The notes under the pieces: generated by a model | Seen by the model: only the letters and a program-made list of their open reading frames with translations | Told to the model about the DNA's origin: nothing | Databases searched by the model: none | Part shown: positions 8,367-18,263 of the stretch, in pieces | Position numbering within the stretch: position 1 is the stretch's first letter | Layout of the letters: every line of letters begins with the position of its first letter | Made by a program: the position numbers and the translations under genes | From: Bradyrhizobium iriomotense | GTDB taxonomy: Bacteria > Pseudomonadota > Alphaproteobacteria > Rhizobiales > Xanthobacteraceae | Reading direction: 5' to 3' | Length of the DNA stretch: 64,000 nt | NCBI RefSeq assembly: GCF_018130765.1 | Contig: NZ_JAFCJZ010000027.1 | Coordinates: 1 to 64,000 of the forward strand

Positions 8367-9752
8367 CTATGCCCCCACCATCGGCATCCGCGGATACTCC
8401 CCTGGCGTGCCCGCGGGCGGGATCGGGATGCCGCCGTCGGCGTATTCGTTGAGCTTGTTGCGCAGCGTGCGGATGGAGATGCCGAGAATGTTGGCGGCAT
8501 GGGTGCGGTTGCCGAGGCAGTGCTTCAGCGTCTCCAGGATCAGGTCGCGTTCGACGTCGGCGACGGTGCGCCCCACGAGCGCGCGCGTCACCTGCTCGGC
8601 GGCCATGGTCGCATGCGCCACGGCCGGGGCGGTCTTGGCGAGGTCGAGGCGGTCGCCGTCCGGGGTGATGATCGCGTCGGGGCCGATCTCGTCGCCCTGC
8701 GCCATCAGCACCGCGCGGTGCATGGTGTTCTCGAGCTCGCGGACGTTGCCCTGCCAGCGGTTGGCCGAGAGCACGCGGCGCGCCTCCGCCGAGATCGGGC
8801 GCAGCGGAACGCCGTTGGCCTCGGCATATTTCTTCACGAAGTGCTGGGCGAGCTCGAGGATGTCGGCGGGACGCTCGCGCAGCGGCGGGATCTTCAAATT
8901 GACGACGTTGAGGCGGAACAGCAAATCCTCGCGGAACGTGCCTTCGCGCACGGCCTCCGCCAGATTGCGGTTCGAGGTCGCGATGATGCGGATGTCCACG
9001 GCGACAGGCTTGGTGCCGCCGACGCGGTCGATCACGCGCTCCTGGATGGCGCGCAGCAGTTTTGATTGCAGGCGGACGTCCATCTCCGAGATTTCGTCGA
9101 GCAGCAGCGTGCCGCCGGTGGCTTCCTCGAACTTGCCGATGCGGCGGGCCACCGCCCCGGTGAACGCGCCCTTCTCGTGGCCGAACAGCTCGGACTCCAG
9201 CAGATGCTCGGGGATCGCGGCGCAATTGATCGAGATGAACGGACGCTTGGCGCGAGCCGAGCGGGTGTGGACGTAGCGCGCCAGCACTTCCTTGCCCGTG
9301 CCGGACTCGCCGGTGATCATCACCGAGGCGTCGGAGCCTGCGATCTGCTGGGCGAGCTTGATCACGCGCGCCATGGCTTCGTCGCGATAGACCAGCTCGC
9401 GGGAATCATTGGCGACGGCAGCCAGCACCGCAGCGATCAGCTCCGGATCCGGCGGCAGCGGGATGTATTCCTTAGCGCCGGCGTGGATCGCGGCGACCGC
9501 GGCGCGGGCGTCGTTGGTGATGCCGCATGCGACGATCGGAGCGTGGATGTGCTCGGCCTCCAGCCGCATCACGAGGTCGCGGATGTCGAGGGCGACATCG
9601 ACCAGCAGGAGGTCGGCGCCCTTGCCGCCGCGCAGCACCCGCATCGCCTGCTCGTGATCCTCGGCGTGGGTCACGGTGGCGCCGTTCTCCATCGCGATCT
9701 TGGTGGCGGTGGTGAGCTGGCCCTTCAATGTGCCAACGATGAGAAGCCGCAT
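8367..9752 (-). CDS. flbD: Sigma-54-dependent flagellar transcriptional activator FlbD
   Basis: A 461-aa bacterial enhancer-binding protein. Residues about 1-125 form a receiver-like domain (LLLVDVALDIRDL). Residues about 140-370 form the AAA+ domain with Walker A GESGTGKE, the sigma-54-contacting loop GAFTGA and Walker B GGTLLLDEIS. The C-terminus has a Fis-type HTH (THAANILGISIRTLRNKL). In Caulobacter-type alphaproteobacteria FlbD activates late flagellar genes with sigma-54. The gene lies directly after fliN and before a strong terminator, as in related genomes. Confidence 0.92.
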   Translation of the reverse strand: MRLLIVGTLKGQLTTATKIAMENGATVTHAEDHEQAMRVLRGGKGADLLLVDVALDIRDLVMRLEAEHIHAPIVACGITNDARAAVAAIHAGAKEYIPLPPDPELIAAVLAAVANDSRELVYRDEAMARVIKLAQQIAGSDASVMITGESGTGKEVLARYVHTRSARAKRPFISINCAAIPEHLLESELFGHEKGAFTGAVARRIGKFEEATGGTLLLDEISEMDVRLQSKLLRAIQERVIDRVGGTKPVAVDIRIIATSNRNLAEAVREGTFREDLLFRLNVVNLKIPPLRERPADILELAQHFVKKYAEANGVPLRPISAEARRVLSANRWQGNVRELENTMHRAVLMAQGDEIGPDAIITPDGDRLDLAKTAPAVAHATMAAEQVTRALVGRTVADVERDLILETLKHCLGNRTHAANILGISIRTLRNKLNEYADGGIPIPPAGTPGEYPRMPMVGA

Positions 9753-9791
9753 GTCAGTCTCCTGTCCGTCTGGTCGCGCTATTGCGCGTTA

Positions 9792-10139
9792 TCACGTGCG
9801 TTCGGTCTTGATGATTTCGGTCATGGTCACGCCGAGCTTGTCCTCGACCAGGACGACCTCGCCGCGGGCGACCAGCTTGTTGTTGACGTAGATGTCGATG
9901 GCCTCGCCGACGCGCCGGTCGAGCTCGAGCACGGTGCCGGGCCCGAGCTTCAGGAGCTCGCCGACATCCATCTTGGAGCGGCCGAGCACGGCCGAGACCT
10001 GCACCGGCACGTCGAACACCGCCTCGAGGTCGGCGGCGGCGCGCGCCGCATATTCGTCCTCGTTGTAGCCGACATCCGCGGTCGGCGGCATCGGGCCGTT
10101 GAGATCGGGCAGCGGGACCTGTCCGTCGGTGTCGCTCAT
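9792..10139 (-). CDS. fliN: Flagellar motor switch protein FliN
   Basis: A 115-aa C-ring subunit. The C-terminal SpoA domain is clear: LEAVFDVPVQVSAVLGRSKM, LLKLGPGTVLELDRRVGEAIDIYVNNKLVARGEVV, then VEDKLGVTMTEI. FliN works with FliG and FliM in rotation switching and export. It starts 3 nt after the fliH stop, so it is translationally linked, and is followed by flbD. Confidence 0.95.
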   Translation of the reverse strand: MSDTDGQVPLPDLNGPMPPTADVGYNEDEYAARAAADLEAVFDVPVQVSAVLGRSKMDVGELLKLGPGTVLELDRRVGEAIDIYVNNKLVARGEVVLVEDKLGVTMTEIIKTERT

Positions 10140-10142
10140 GGC

Positions 10143-10766
10143 TTAGCTCCCCCTGCGGGACGCGATATAGCGTCCGACCATGTCGTCGATCTTGGCCGCG
10201 ATGGCGCCGCGCTCCAGCACGACACCGCCATCGGCCCATTCGATCCGGCAGTCGCCGGTGGCAATTTCCGGCTCGGCCAGGATCACCAGCCGTCCCTCGA
10301 AGCCGCTCTGCTTGGCGAGCCGCTCGATCTTCTCGCGCGCGCTGTCGTAGAGCGAATCGTTGATGCGGACGACGAGATGCGGCGTCGCGACCAGATGCGA
10401 GAAGCAATCCTTGACCAGCGCGACGATCTCGCCGAGCGGCTCGGCGGCGACGAGGTCGGCGCACAGCTTGCGCGCCACCGCGATCGCGACCTCGACCGCC
10501 TCGGTCTCCATCTTGGTCTCGATGTTGCCGAAGCCAGCGGCGACGCCCCGGATACCGATATTGATCTCTTCCATGGCGAGCGCGACGCGGCGGTCGCTCT
10601 CGGCCTTGGCCTCGCGCTGGCCGGCGGCAAAACCGTCCTGATAGGCGCGCGCCTCCGCTTCCGCGATCTTCTGTGCGATCTCGGCCGCGGTCGCGGCCTT
10701 CTCGCGCGGCGACCGCTCGGGCGCCGCGAAGTCGGTGTCGAACAGGAATTTTGCCGGAGCGGCCAT
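10143..10766 (-). CDS. fliH: Flagellar assembly protein FliH
   Basis: A 207-aa protein expected to bind and regulate the export ATPase FliI. The N-terminus [13 protein letters not shown] is typical of alphaproteobacterial FliH. It is followed by an Ala/Glu-rich coiled coil (EKAATAAEIAQKIAEAEARAYQDG, with a GFAAGQREA segment) and a FliH/YscL-type C-terminal domain ending GAIAAKIDDMVGRYIASRRGS. The ATG shares one base with the fliG stop (TGATG), so the genes are coupled. The open frame continues upstream through fliG, but that extension is not coding. Confidence 0.88.
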   Translation of the reverse strand: MAAPAKFLFDTDFAAPERSPREKAATAAEIAQKIAEAEARAYQDGFAAGQREAKAESDRRVALAMEEINIGIRGVAAGFGNIETKMETEAVEVAIAVARKLCADLVAAEPLGEIVALVKDCFSHLVATPHLVVRINDSLYDSAREKIERLAKQSGFEGRLVILAEPEIATGDCRIEWADGGVVLERGAIAAKIDDMVGRYIASRRGS

Positions 10767-11863
10767 CAATACACCAGCTCGTCGTCGGCGCGGTTCTTGG
10801 TCAGCATGATCTCGCCCTTGGCCGCGAGGTCTTTCGCGAGATTGACCAGCAGCGCCTGGGCCTCGTCGACGTCGCGCAGGCGCACGGGGCCCATCGCCGC
10901 CATGTCGTCCTGGAGCATCTTGGCCGCGCGCGAGGACATGTTGCCGAAGAAGAAGTTGCGGACGTCCTCGTTGGCGCTCTTGAGCGCGACGCCGAGCTTG
11001 TCCTTGTCGACGTTGCGCATCAGGGTCTGGGCCGAGCCGGAATCCAGCTTCACGAGGTCGTCGAAGGTGAACATCAGCGCCTTGATGCGTTCGGCCGATT
11101 CCCGGTTCTCCTCTTCCAGCGAGGTGATGAAGCGGGTTTCGGTCTGGCGATCGAAATTGTTGAAGATTTCCGCCATCACCTCGTGGGCGTCGCGGCGGCG
11201 GGTCTGCGACAGGTTCGACATGAACTCGGTGCGCAGCGTCTTCTCCACGCTCTCGATCACCTCCTTCTGCACCGCCTCCATCTTCAGCATGCGGTTGACG
11301 ACGTCGAGCGCGAGATCCTCGGGGAAGATGCCGAGCACGCGTGCGGCGTGTTCCGGCTTCAGCTTCGACAGCACCACGGCGATGGTCTGCGGGTATTCGT
11401 TCTTGAGGTAGTTGGCGAGGACCTCTTCCTGCACGTTGGAGAGCTTCTCCCACATGTTGCGGCCCGCGGGGCCGCGGATCTCGTCCATGATGCCGTTGAC
11501 GCGCTCCGGCGGCAGGTATTGCTGCAGCAGCCGCTCGGTGGCGTCGAAATTGCCCATCAGCGCGCCGGAGGCCGACATGCGCGAGACGAATTCGAGCAGC
11601 ATGTCCTCGACGGTGTCGACCTCGACGGTGCCGAGCGTCGACATTTCCAGCGAGAGCTGGCGCACCTCGTCGTCGTCAAGCAGCCCCCAGATCTTGCCGC
11701 CATACTGCTCGCCCAGCGCCAGCATCAGGATCGCGGCGCGCCGCGGCCCGGCCAATTGCTCGGGACCCTTGCCGCCCTTGGCGCGGTCGCCGGCACGCTG
11801 GCCGAGCGTGGAGATCACGCTGGTGATGTCGTTGGAGTTGGCATTCTGCAGGGAAGCGGCCAT
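10766..11863 (-). CDS. fliG: Flagellar motor switch protein FliG
   Basis: A 365-aa rotor protein that links the FliF ring to the C-ring and contacts the stator. N-terminal residues include [22 protein letters not shown]. The middle EHPQ-like motif appears as [14 protein letters not shown]. The C-terminal torque helix region is [23 protein letters not shown] with the charged residues expected for stator contact. It lies 17 nt after fliF and overlaps fliH by one base. Confidence 0.95.
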   Translation of the reverse strand: MAASLQNANSNDITSVISTLGQRAGDRAKGGKGPEQLAGPRRAAILMLALGEQYGGKIWGLLDDDEVRQLSLEMSTLGTVEVDTVEDMLLEFVSRMSASGALMGNFDATERLLQQYLPPERVNGIMDEIRGPAGRNMWEKLSNVQEEVLANYLKNEYPQTIAVVLSKLKPEHAARVLGIFPEDLALDVVNRMLKMEAVQKEVIESVEKTLRTEFMSNLSQTRRRDAHEVMAEIFNNFDRQTETRFITSLEEENRESAERIKALMFTFDDLVKLDSGSAQTLMRNVDKDKLGVALKSANEDVRNFFFGNMSSRAAKMLQDDMAAMGPVRLRDVDEAQALLVNLAKDLAAKGEIMLTKNRADDELVY

Positions 11864-11880
11864 GTCAGTTCACTTCTCGA

Positions 11881-13497
11881 TCACTTCGTGGGTTCCGCCA
11901 GCCACTGGCGGATGATGGCGACGGTTTCGTTGGGGTTGCGCTCGGCGAGCTCGCCGACGCGATGAACTGACTGGGCGTGGACCTGGCCCTGGATGGTGGC
12001 GACGTCGATGGCGCTGGCGGCGCCGCCGGGCAGCAGCGCCTGTCCGCCGGCGGCGGGAGCTGTCTCTTCCGAGGCGGAGGGGCCGGCGAGGACGCCGGAG
12101 ATGGCGGCGGCGACTTCGTCCGAGGCGAGGATGCGCTTGACCAGCGGGCGGATCACCATGAACAGCACGACGAGGCCGAGCAGCATCATCACGCCGAGCT
12201 CGACGAAGTACATGACGTCGTCCTTGGTGAACTGCAGCATGCCGAGGAAGCCGCCGGGTTCGCCGATCGGGGCGGTGGAGGGGGCGTCGGCGAAGCGCAG
12301 ATTGACGACCTCGACCTGGTCGCCGCGCTTCTGGTCGAAGCCGATCGCCGAGCGCACCAGAGTGGCGATGCTGTCGAGCTGCTCCTTGGTGCGGTCCGTA
12401 TAGGCGAGCTCGCCCTTGTCGTTCTTGGTGTAGATGCCGTCGACCAGCACTGCGACCGAGATGCGGTTGACCCGGCCGGCCTCGGTCACCTCGGTCTTGG
12501 TGGTGCGGGAGATCTCGTAATTGTTGGTCTCCTCGGTCTTCTTGCTCTGGTCCTTGGCCGCGACGCCGTTGTTCTGCTGGTTGCCGGGCAGCTCGTTGTT
12601 GACGGTGACCTGGCCGTTATTGTCGGCGGTCATGCTGCTTTCTTCGCGGGTCTGGCTCGAGCGCAGCACGCGGCCCTCGGGGTCGAACTTGTCCGAGGTC
12701 TGGGTGATCTTGTTGAAGTCGAAATCGGCGGAGAGCTGGACGCGGGCCCGGCCGGAGCCGACCACCGAGGAGACGATGTCCTCGACCTGCTTGCGCATCC
12801 GCTTCTCGAAGGCGGTGCGGCGTTCGTCGCCGAGCGCCTGCTCCGGATCGGTCTGGGCGCCGTCGGCGAGCAGCTGGCCGGCCTCATCGACGATCGAGAC
12901 CCGCTGCGGCTTCAACCCGTTGACGGCGGAGGCGACGAGATGGCGGATGGCGCGGATCTGCTGGGCTTCGAGCGAGCCGCGCACGCGCACGACGATCGAG
13001 GCCGACGGCTCCGGCGCCTCGCGCGCGAACAGCGGACGCTCGGGCAGCACCAAATGCACGCGAGCGGCCTGGATGCGGTCGATGGCGCGGATGGTGCGGG
13101 CGAGCTCGCCTTCGAGGGCGCGGAGATGATTGATGTTTTGGACGAAGGAGGTGGTGCCGAGCGCGTCCGACTTGTCGAACACCTCGTAGCCGACGCCGCC
13201 GCCCTTGGGCAGGCCGCCCTCGGCGAGCTTCATCCGCAGCCGCGTGACCTTGTCCTTGGGCACCATGATGATGGAGCCCTCATTGCGGATCTCGAACTGG
13301 ATCCCCTGGCGTTCCAGATCCTTGATAATGCTGGAGGAATCTTCGACGCTGAGGTCCGTGAACAGCGTCGTCATCTGCGGCGTGGTGACGCGCATGATGA
13401 CGAACGCGAAGAAGCCGATGAGCGCGGCGGTGACCGCGATCATCGCCCCGAACCGGGCGGCGCCGATACTTTTTAAGAAGTCCGCAAGACCTTGCAA
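11881..13497 (-). CDS. fliF: Flagellar MS-ring protein FliF
   Basis: A 538-aa membrane ring protein. An N-terminal transmembrane helix (GAMIAVTAALIGFFAFVIM, about residues 15-35) is followed by the YscJ-like ring-building modules. The periplasmic part holds KVTRLRMKLAEGGLPKGGGVGYEVFD. A second transmembrane helix (YFVELGVMMLLGLVVLFMVI) lies near residue 430, and the cytoplasmic tail that binds FliG ends in NPNETVAIIRQWLAEPTK. It is the first gene of the fliF-G-H-N-flbD run. Confidence 0.95.
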   Translation of the reverse strand: MQGLADFLKSIGAARFGAMIAVTAALIGFFAFVIMRVTTPQMTTLFTDLSVEDSSSIIKDLERQGIQFEIRNEGSIIMVPKDKVTRLRMKLAEGGLPKGGGVGYEVFDKSDALGTTSFVQNINHLRALEGELARTIRAIDRIQAARVHLVLPERPLFAREAPEPSASIVVRVRGSLEAQQIRAIRHLVASAVNGLKPQRVSIVDEAGQLLADGAQTDPEQALGDERRTAFEKRMRKQVEDIVSSVVGSGRARVQLSADFDFNKITQTSDKFDPEGRVLRSSQTREESSMTADNNGQVTVNNELPGNQQNNGVAAKDQSKKTEETNNYEISRTTKTEVTEAGRVNRISVAVLVDGIYTKNDKGELAYTDRTKEQLDSIATLVRSAIGFDQKRGDQVEVVNLRFADAPSTAPIGEPGGFLGMLQFTKDDVMYFVELGVMMLLGLVVLFMVIRPLVKRILASDEVAAAISGVLAGPSASEETAPAAGGQALLPGGAASAIDVATIQGQVHAQSVHRVGELAERNPNETVAIIRQWLAEPTK

Positions 13498-13614
13498 GCA
13501 ACCGCCCCGACCAATTCGACCCGCAACCGAGCGGCCGACTGGGCAATTATTGCCTAGGGGATGGTTTCGATATGGTTAACGAAGGTTAAGAGGTCGGACA
13601 AAAGTAGCGTCATG

Positions 13615-13647
13615 AAAAAAATCGGCCTCGCGGGGCGAGGCCGATTT
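13615..13647. terminator. Bidirectional-looking hairpin terminator between sciP and fliF
   Basis: AAAATCGGCCTCG-CGGGG-CGAGGCCGATTTT is a perfect stem with A and T runs on both flanks. On the minus strand it lies about 30 nt after the sciP stop, so it should end the sciP transcript before fliF. Confidence 0.8.
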
Positions 13648-13676
13648 TCGTCAAAAGCTGCAGATTTCCGGATCGC

Positions 13677-13952
13677 TTACTGGCGATATTGCTGGATGCG
13701 GGTGGTGCGAAGACCCGCCAGACCGTGCTGGTCAATGGAAAACTGCCAGGAGAGGAATTCGTCGACCGTCAGGGTGTAACGGCTGCAGGCCTCCTCAAGG
13801 GAGAGAAGTCCGCCACGCACAGCGGCGACGACCTCGGCCTTGCGGCGGATGACCCAGCGTTTGGTGCCGGGTGCGGGCAGATCTGCGATCGTCAGCGGAC
13901 TGCCGTCCGGCCCGATGACGTATTTTACCCTCGGGCGATGGGGTTCTGTCAT
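13677..13952 (-). CDS. sciP: CtrA inhibitor SciP (DUF1153)
   Basis: A 91-aa protein matching the DUF1153/SciP family end to end: it starts MTEPHRPRVKYVIGPDGSPL, has the helical part VIRRKAEVVAAVRGGLLSLE and ends GLAGLRTTRIQQYRQ. In Caulobacter SciP blocks CtrA-activated transcription, including flagellar genes. I start at the second methionine (13952) because the family begins there; the frame opens at 13973. It sits between flgD and fliF with its own downstream terminator. Confidence 0.93.
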   Translation of the reverse strand: MTEPHRPRVKYVIGPDGSPLTIADLPAPGTKRWVIRRKAEVVAAVRGGLLSLEEACSRYTLTVDEFLSWQFSIDQHGLAGLRTTRIQQYRQ

Positions 13953-14351
13953 GGCGTACTCACAAACTCTCAACCACTGAACTCACGCCGTAACCGTAAC
14001 CCCGGCGGCTTAAAAATCCGCTAAGCCTAAGGCTTCAATACAATTCTCGTTGAAACTTGCGGGAACGCGGCCGGCCTGGCGGGCGAAAAGGCCGGTCAGG
14101 CGGGCAGAAGGTAAATACTTTACTAACGAACAGGGGCCTGTGCGCGATGTCGGCAAGCCCTCAAACCGTCGTCCCGGGGCGCGCGTAGCGCGAGCTATGA
14201 TGCGCAATTGCGCATCTGAGGACCCATAACCCCAGGAAGGGGTTTGACGAAGACTCGGAGTGACCAGCTGCGCGCTACAACCGCTCCCTGGGGTTATGGA
14301 GCCCCGCGTTCGCGGGGATGACACTGAATCTGTTGCTGCAGCGTTCCGCTA
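13953..14351. other. Intergenic region between flgD and sciP
   Basis: About 400 bases without a supported gene. The part next to sciP (13953-14010) should carry its promoter. The middle and flgD-proximal part is occupied by a palindromic repeat (14160-14317). Confidence 0.6.
14160..14317. repeat. Palindromic repeat containing CCATAACCCCAGG arms
   Basis: CCATAACCCCAGG at 14224-14236 is the exact reverse complement of CCTGGGGTTATGG at 14287-14299. Right of it is the hairpin CCCCGCGTTCGCGGGG (14302-14317), and left of it GCGCAATTGCGC. It is probably another dispersed Bradyrhizobium-type repeat and may also stop transcription from flgD. Confidence 0.75.
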
Positions 14352-15059
14352 TCAATTGCTGCTCGTCGCGATGATGCTCTTCACCTGGCTCAGCGTGTAG
14401 CTGGCGCCGTCGATGGTGAGCAGCGGCGGCGACTGGGTCAGGTCGACGGACGACACCACGCCCTGCACCTGCGCGGCGATGCCGATATTGTTGTTCGCGA
14501 CGTCCTTGCCCGTGGCGGAGATCGTGTACTTGCCGTCGGGCCATTGCGTGCCGTCATTGCCCATGCCGTTCCAGGTGAAGGGAATGTCGGTGCCGGCGGC
14601 GGCGGTGTATTTGCCGGTGAACACGGTCTGGCCGCTGGCATTGGCGACGGTGATGTCGACGGTGGAGTCGGTCGGCACGTTGAGATGCCAGGTCGCCGAC
14701 GAATTCTTCATGGTCGCGGTCGAGCCGTCGACCAGCGCGGTCTTGCCGACGAAGCCCAGCGCCTGGGTCGCCTGCGTGGTCTGCTGCAGGGTGACGAGCT
14801 GGGCCAGCGAGTCGTTGGTTTTGAGCTGCTGCTCGACGCCGGCGAACTGCACCAGCTGCTGCGTGAACTGGTTGGTGTCGAGCGGATCGAGCGGGTTCTG
14901 GTTCTGCAGCTGCGTCGTCAGCAGCGTCAGGAAGGTCTGGAAGTTGCCGGCGAGCGTCGAGCCCGTGCTCGAGCTCATGGTCGAGCTCGATGAGGATTTC
15001 GGGATGTCGGTCGTGCCGGAGACGACGGCGGGCGCGGTGGCGGCATTCGTTGTGGTCAT
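14352..15059 (-). CDS. flgD: Flagellar hook-capping protein FlgD
   Basis: A 235-aa scaffold protein for hook assembly. The hallmark NFQTFLTLLTTQLQNQNPLDPLD lies near residues 38-60, followed by QFTQQLVQFAGVEQQLKTN. The C-terminal part has the FlgD tudor/Ig-like region with FTWNGMGNDGTQWPDGKYTI. The N-terminal 35 residues are a Ser/Thr-rich tail. It is 13 nt downstream of fliK on the same strand. Confidence 0.95.
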   Translation of the reverse strand: MTTTNAATAPAVVSGTTDIPKSSSSSTMSSSTGSTLAGNFQTFLTLLTTQLQNQNPLDPLDTNQFTQQLVQFAGVEQQLKTNDSLAQLVTLQQTTQATQALGFVGKTALVDGSTATMKNSSATWHLNVPTDSTVDITVANASGQTVFTGKYTAAAGTDIPFTWNGMGNDGTQWPDGKYTISATGKDVANNNIGIAAQVQGVVSSVDLTQSPPLLTIDGASYTLSQVKSIIATSSN

Positions 15060-15072
15060 TGTCGAATACTCC

Positions 15073-16701
15073 TCACACTCTGATGTCGACGCCGCTGCTC
15101 GATCCGAGCAGGCGGCCGTAGCCGCGCCCCACGGGCGCTGCGGGAACGCTGTCGTCCTCGCTGATGATCAGCCGGCGGGCATTGCCGCCATTGTCGTTGT
15201 TCTGGCCGGACTGCTGGCCCGATGAATTCTGGTCGCGCAGGCTGAAGGAGAGCCCGTTGCTGCCGGTCTTGAAGCCGGCATCGTCGAGCGCGCGCTGCAA
15301 TTGCGGCGCGTCCTGGCGCAGCATCTGCAGCGTCTCCGGCTTCTCGACCGTGAGATGCGAGGTGACCTGGCCGTTGCGGTCGACATTGATGCGGACGTCG
15401 ATGCGGCCGAGATCGACCGGATCGAGGCTGATGTCGAAGCGTGTCTTGCCCGCGCGTGCGGCCGCCGCGATCTCGATCGGCACGGCGTTGATCGGCACCG
15501 CCGCGGAGGTCGCCGCAGTCGCGGTCAGCGTTGCGGTCGAGGCGGTCGCGGCCGAGGTCGTCGTGGTCAGCGGGGCCTGGACGGCGGCGGCGGCCTGCGC
15601 GCTGCTGTCGGTTGCGTTGAAAGCGGCCTGCGCATTGGCATGGGCGTGGGCGGCCGGTGCCGCCGGGATCGCGTCGGGCGCACGGTCCGCGGTACCTGGC
15701 TTCGCGTCGGTCGCGCTGCCATCGGCCTGCGGCTTGGCGGCTTGCGGATGCGCGGCGGCGTTGGTCGCGGTCGCGGGCGCCTGCGGCGTGGCCGCGCTGG
15801 TCTTGCCCGTATCCTGGCCGATGTTGGAGACGTCGGTCTGGGCCTGCGCGGTCGCGGCGGCCTTGAACGAGGTTTTTGGCGTGCCCTGGTCGACGGCGGC
15901 GATCAGCCCGCCTTTGCTCTTGGCCTCGGTCGCGGTGCCGTCGGTGGTGCCGGTCGCGGCATCGGCAAGCGTCGCCGAGGTGTCGGCATCGACCTTCGCG
16001 CCGGCGGTCTTGGCGCTCTTGTCGCCGGGCGTCGCGGTGTCGGTCTTGCTGCCCGCGATCTGCGCCGCGGTGGAGGCGCTGGCGGCGATGCCGGCGGCGG
16101 CGATCGTCAGCGGCGAGGACGCGGTGTCGGTGGCCTGGCTCGCAGCCGCATTCGGATCGACCGGCACGACGGGCGCGGCGACCGGAATCGCGTTCGGATC
16201 GGGCACGGCGGTTTGCGTCGCGTCGACTTGCACTGTCGCCGCGGCATCGACGGCAGCAAGACCGTCGGTGGTCTTGTCACCCTTTGTCTCGTCGGACTTG
16301 TCCGCCGACTTGGCGTCTGACGTCTCGGACTTGTCCTTGGCTTTGGTGGGCTTGGTGGAATCCTTGGCCGGATCGGCGGTCGCCTCGCTCATGGTGTCGT
16401 TCCCGGCGGGCGCAGTGTCGGTGTCGTCGCTGGCCTTGCTCCGCGCGGAGGAGTCCGTGGAGGCGGTGTCGCGCGAGCTGCGGTCGGAGGCGGAGGACGA
16501 CGAGGCGGAATCGGTCCGGCGCGGCGCGGTGTCCTGGGCCGGCGAATTGTTGCTGATCGCCTGGGTGTTGCTGTCGACCAGCGAGCCGAAGGAGTCGCTC
16601 GGAGAGGTGTCCTTGTGCCCTTGCGACCGCGCAGGCTTCTGCTGCGCGCTCGAAACCTGCACGCTGGCAGCTAGATCTGAGGAAACACCGACCACAGGCA
16701 A
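15073..16701 (-). CDS. fliK: Flagellar hook-length control protein FliK
   Basis: A 542-aa protein. About 390 residues form an extremely Ala/Asp/Ser/Thr/Lys-rich, low-complexity ruler region. The C-terminal Flg_hook domain reads RFDISLDPVDLGRIDVRINVDRNG with a HLTVEKPETLQMLRQDAPQLQRAL continuation. FliK measures hook length and switches export specificity. Order fliK-flgD fits a hook-assembly unit. The repetitive composition produces very long open frames on the opposite strand that are not genes. Confidence 0.88.
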   Translation of the reverse strand: MPVVGVSSDLAASVQVSSAQQKPARSQGHKDTSPSDSFGSLVDSNTQAISNNSPAQDTAPRRTDSASSSSASDRSSRDTASTDSSARSKASDDTDTAPAGNDTMSEATADPAKDSTKPTKAKDKSETSDAKSADKSDETKGDKTTDGLAAVDAAATVQVDATQTAVPDPNAIPVAAPVVPVDPNAAASQATDTASSPLTIAAAGIAASASTAAQIAGSKTDTATPGDKSAKTAGAKVDADTSATLADAATGTTDGTATEAKSKGGLIAAVDQGTPKTSFKAAATAQAQTDVSNIGQDTGKTSAATPQAPATATNAAAHPQAAKPQADGSATDAKPGTADRAPDAIPAAPAAHAHANAQAAFNATDSSAQAAAAVQAPLTTTTSAATASTATLTATAATSAAVPINAVPIEIAAAARAGKTRFDISLDPVDLGRIDVRINVDRNGQVTSHLTVEKPETLQMLRQDAPQLQRALDDAGFKTGSNGLSFSLRDQNSSGQQSGQNNDNGGNARRLIISEDDSVPAAPVGRGYGRLLGSSSGVDIRV

Positions 16702-17039
16702 CCCCTTGGAAACATCTTCGGCAGAGGGGTAGCAAGGAGCGGGCCAGCCCCTTCATGTGCGATTTTATCAAGTAAAATCAATGCATTACATGATTTGTCG
16801 CCGAGCTGCGAGGGGCGCAAAAGCCCCGCCATTTCTGCCGCCCCGGCAAGAATTGCCCCAAGCTTGAGGCCGGCGTGATTGCTTCACCGGAAGGCCGCCT
16901 ATATTAAAGAGGCAGCTCTCAGCCGCTTTCGACCGGGCAAGCCGCGCCCCCGCGGGAACCGAAGTTCCCCCGGGACCGTTCATGTCCCGGCCAGAAGCAA
17001 ATCGCGGATCGCCGAACCGCCGTCACAGCTTAAGAACCC
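16702..17039. other. Divergent intergenic region fliK/mnmA
   Basis: This 338-base space should carry the promoters of fliK (minus) and mnmA (plus). A small hairpin GGGGC-GCAAAA-GCCCC lies at 16812-16827. An AT-richer stretch at 16762-16798 next to fliK is the likely promoter area. I cannot assign a specific sigma factor. Confidence 0.4.
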
Positions 17040-18221
17040 ATGCTCAACAGTCTGGATCTTGAAGGCCGTCCTGAGGACACCAGGGTCGTCGTCGCCATGT
17101 CGGGCGGCGTCGATTCCTCGACGACGGCTGCGCTGCTGAAGGCTGAAGGCTACGACGTCGTCGGCATCACGCTGCAGCTTTACGACCATGGCGCGGCCAC
17201 CCATCGCAAGGGCGCCTGCTGCGCCGGCCAGGACATCCACGACGCCCGCGACGTCGCCGCCAAGCTTGGCATTCCCCATTACGTGCTCGACTACGAGGAC
17301 CGCTTCCGCGAGTCGGTCATCGACAATTTTGCCGACTCTTACGCGCTCGGTGAGACACCGGTCCCGTGCATCGAGTGCAACCGCAGCGTCAAATTCCGCG
17401 ACCTGCTGAAGACCGCGCGCGAGTTAGGGGCGCAGGCGCTCGCCACCGGCCATTACGTTGCTTCGCGCCGCCAGGGCGACGGCTCGCGCGCGCTGGTCTG
17501 CGCCGCCGACGCCGACCGGGACCAGAGCTATTTCCTGTTCGCGACCACGCAGGAGCAGCTCGACTTCCTGCGCTTCCCGCTCGGCGACATGACCAAGCCC
17601 GAGACGCGCGAGCTGGCTCGCCGCTTTGGCCTCAGCGTCGCCGACAAGCACGACAGCCAGGACATCTGCTTCGTGCCGACGGGCCGCTACACCGACATCA
17701 TCACGCGCCTGCGTCCGAACGCGATGGACCCCGGCGACATCGTCGATCTCGACGGTCGCGTGCTCGGCCAGCATCACGGCATCGCCAATTTCACCGTCGG
17801 CCAGCGCCGCGGCCTCGGCATCGCCTCCGGCTCGCCGCTGTTCGTGGTGAGGCTGGATGCGGCGCACCGCCGCGTCGTCGTCGGCCCGCGCGATGCGCTG
17901 AAGATGCACCGCATCAGCTTGCGCGACGTCAACTGGATCGGCGGCGGCGACATCGATAGCGCCATCGGCAACGGCTTGGAGATGTTCGTGCGCGTGCGCT
18001 CGACCCGCTCGCCGCAGCCGGCCTGGCTGCGCGGCGGCAATGGCCATTACGAGGTCGAGCTCGTCGCCGGCGAAGAGGGTGTCTCGCCCGGCCAGGCCTG
18101 CGTGTTCTACGACGCGCCTGGCGGCCAGGCCCGTGTGCTCGGCGGCGGTTTTATTCAGAGCGCGGCGGCGAAGGTCGCGACAAGCACAGCGAGGCCGCTC
18201 GCTGAGGCGGTCCGCGGCTAA
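17040..18221 (+). CDS. mnmA: tRNA-specific 2-thiouridylase MnmA
   Basis: A 393-aa enzyme that installs s2U34 in tRNAs for Lys, Glu and Gln. The PP-loop ATP-binding motif is [17 protein letters not shown] at the N-terminus. The catalytic cysteine region is [13 protein letters not shown], and the second cysteine lies in [13 protein letters not shown]. The domain [24 protein letters not shown] is present in the form [20 protein letters not shown]. It stands alone on the plus strand between flagellar genes and the methyltransferase. Confidence 0.95.
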   Translation: MLNSLDLEGRPEDTRVVVAMSGGVDSSTTAALLKAEGYDVVGITLQLYDHGAATHRKGACCAGQDIHDARDVAAKLGIPHYVLDYEDRFRESVIDNFADSYALGETPVPCIECNRSVKFRDLLKTARELGAQALATGHYVASRRQGDGSRALVCAADADRDQSYFLFATTQEQLDFLRFPLGDMTKPETRELARRFGLSVADKHDSQDICFVPTGRYTDIITRLRPNAMDPGDIVDLDGRVLGQHHGIANFTVGQRRGLGIASGSPLFVVRLDAAHRRVVVGPRDALKMHRISLRDVNWIGGGDIDSAIGNGLEMFVRVRSTRSPQPAWLRGGNGHYEVELVAGEEGVSPGQACVFYDAPGGQARVLGGGFIQSAAAKVATSTARPLAEAVRG

Positions 18222-18263
18222 TCTTGCCGAGATTGGCCCCACCTGCTACCGCGAAGGCAGTGC

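Noticed and set aside
9066-11411. 781-codon plus-strand frame opposite flbD, fliN, fliH and fliG
   Set aside because: It spans four minus-strand genes with clear families and contains no recognisable domain.
11977-13476. 499-codon plus-strand frame opposite fliF, Gly/Asp/Leu-rich
   Set aside because: An antisense shadow of a well-recognised flagellar gene.
15164-16732. 522-codon plus-strand frame opposite fliK, very rich in Ala, Val and Ser
   Set aside because: It mirrors the low-complexity fliK codons. The minus-strand product has the conserved FliK C-terminus.
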